From Marinosulfonomonas sp. (GTDB taxonomy: Bacteria > Pseudomonadota > Alphaproteobacteria > Rhodobacterales > Rhodobacteraceae), in contig WGBJ01000115.1 of assembly GCA_015494385.1 (NCBI GenBank), positions 1-5,731 of the forward strand: a stretch of DNA of 5,731 nt, in the 5' to 3' direction. Position numbers and translations under genes: made by a program. The notes beneath the pieces were generated by a model. It saw only the letters and a list, made by a program, of their open reading frames with translations, did not search any database and was not told the origin of the DNA. How positions within the stretch are numbered: position 1 is the stretch's first letter; each line of letters starts with the position of its first letter. Shown in pieces: positions 5,134-5,731 of this stretch.

Positions 5134-5731
5134 GATTTCCTCCTCGGGGCAGACCAAAGTGCCTGCGTCATCTGATTGTTCTTCGAATGAACTGAGCACC
5201 CGCAGGCGCACGCCAAACCGCATCGCCAGTTCCACCGAACGGGTTTGCAGAACCTTGGCACCCAGCGACGCCAGTTCCAGCATTTCCTCGAACGCGATCT
5301 TGTCCAGTTTGCGGGCCTTGTCCTCGATCCGCGGATCGGTGGTATAGACGCCGTCAACGTCGGTGTAGATATCGCAACGTTCGGCATCAAAAGCAGCGGC
5401 AAAGGCCACGGCTGTGGTGTCGGACCCGCCACGGCCCAGCGTGGTGATGCGCCCCTCGGGGCTGACGCCCTGAAAACCGGCAACTACGGCCACCTTCATG
5501 CCCTCGGCAAATTTGGTGTTGATGTTGTCGGTCGGGATTTCCTCGATCCGGGCGGCCGAATGCACCGAATTGGTTTTCAGCGGCACCTGCCAGCCCTGCC
5601 AACTGCGGGCGGGCACGTCCATTTCCTGCAGGATCAGCGCCATCAGACCGGCGGTGACATTTTCGCCCGAGGACACCACGGCATCATATTCCCGCGCGTC
5701 AAACAACGGCGAGGTTTCCTCGACCCAGCCC
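4645..5731 (-). CDS. lysC: Aspartate kinase (aspartokinase), 3' part, runs off the right edge
   Basis: Cytoplasmic enzyme that phosphorylates L-aspartate with ATP to aspartyl-4-phosphate, the first step toward lysine, threonine, methionine and diaminopimelate. The frame stays open to the window edge, so about 361 residues are visible; against a usual length near 410, roughly 50 N-terminal residues, including the KFGG motif, lie outside. Counting from the first visible residue (Gly), I see the substrate-binding SGENVTAG at 21-28, the nucleotide-site GRGGSDTTA at 99-107 and YTDVDGVYTTDPR at 122-134. Two ACT domains follow at about 215-266 (VADRPGIAAAIF) and 295-361 (GMRSHTGVAAKMF), which in this family bind lysine and/or threonine for feedback inhibition. 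The TTG at 5706 is an internal codon, not the start. The C-terminus FELDKVG and stop lie in a 41-bp sequence repeated upstream of ptsP, so the 3' end may have been rebuilt by an insertion. No terminator-like hairpin directly follows the stop. Identification is very secure. Confidence 0.97.
   Translation of the reverse strand, partial: GWVEETSPLFDAREYDAVVSSGENVTAGLMALILQEMDVPARSWQGWQVPLKTNSVHSAARIEEIPTDNINTKFAEGMKVAVVAGFQGVSPEGRITTLGRGGSDTTAVAFAAAFDAERCDIYTDVDGVYTTDPRIEDKARKLDKIAFEEMLELASLGAKVLQTRSVELAMRFGVRLRVLSSFEEQSDDAGTLVCPEEEIMESNVVAGVAYQRDEAKMTLISVADRPGIAAAIFVPLSEAGVNVDMIVQNISEEGRTDMTFSCPVDQVARAEKAMAEAKASGEINFHDLLADTDVAKVSVVGIGMRSHTGVAAKMFEVLADEGINIKVITTSEIKISVLVDRKYMELAVQALHDAFELDKVG
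5131..5144 (-). promoter_or_regulatory. Strong internal Shine-Dalgarno and ATG inside lysC
   Basis: On the minus strand the sequence reads AGGAGG, five bases (AAATC), then ATG. It is a better match to the anti-Shine-Dalgarno than anything in front of ptsP or the permease. It sits in frame at the start of the ACT region of lysC and would set the start of a separate beta subunit. Confidence 0.5.

Overview
The window looks like chromosomal DNA of a high-GC alphaproteobacterium, most likely Rhodobacterales (Roseobacter group). The reasons are the GC-rich core genes, a lysC to ptsP gene order that I recall as conserved in alphaproteobacteria (often followed by prfA in rhizobia), and the detailed sequence of the aspartate kinase and the GAF-containing nitrogen PTS enzyme I. 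Taxonomy is inference from recognised proteins, not from a search.

Layout from right to left, following transcription on the minus strand. (1) 4645-5731 holds the 3' part of lysC, aspartate kinase, which runs off the right edge. It has a very good internal Shine-Dalgarno/ATG just before the ACT domains, so it may also yield a separate regulatory beta subunit. (2) 3809-4631 is a foreign-looking, AT-rich block with one plus-strand gene for an unrecognised protein of about four membrane segments. The block is bounded by a 41-bp direct repeat (40/41 identical) made of the last codons, the stop and 13 bp downstream of lysC. (3) 1383-3635 is ptsP, with a candidate promoter and a small inverted repeat in its leader. 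(4) 179-1378 is a LeuT-fold/APC-like permease starting 4 bp after the ptsP stop, so the two are probably co-transcribed and translationally coupled. It ends in a likely Rho-independent terminator that overlaps its stop codon. (5) 1-172 holds no convincing gene. It has a strong hairpin and a stretch resembling an intergenic repeat I associate with Rhodobacterales.

How it fits together: LysC commits aspartate to the lysine/threonine/methionine branch. PtsP starts the PTS-Ntr phosphorelay (PEP to EI-Ntr to NPr to EIIA-Ntr), which senses nitrogen status through its GAF domain. The coupled permease probably moves an amino acid, amine or similar solute, but its substrate cannot be read from the sequence. 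The most unusual item is the block between lysC and ptsP. It looks like a small integrated element, or the remnant of one, that entered at the 3' end of lysC, rebuilt that end exactly, carries one orphan membrane gene, and has no recombinase of its own.
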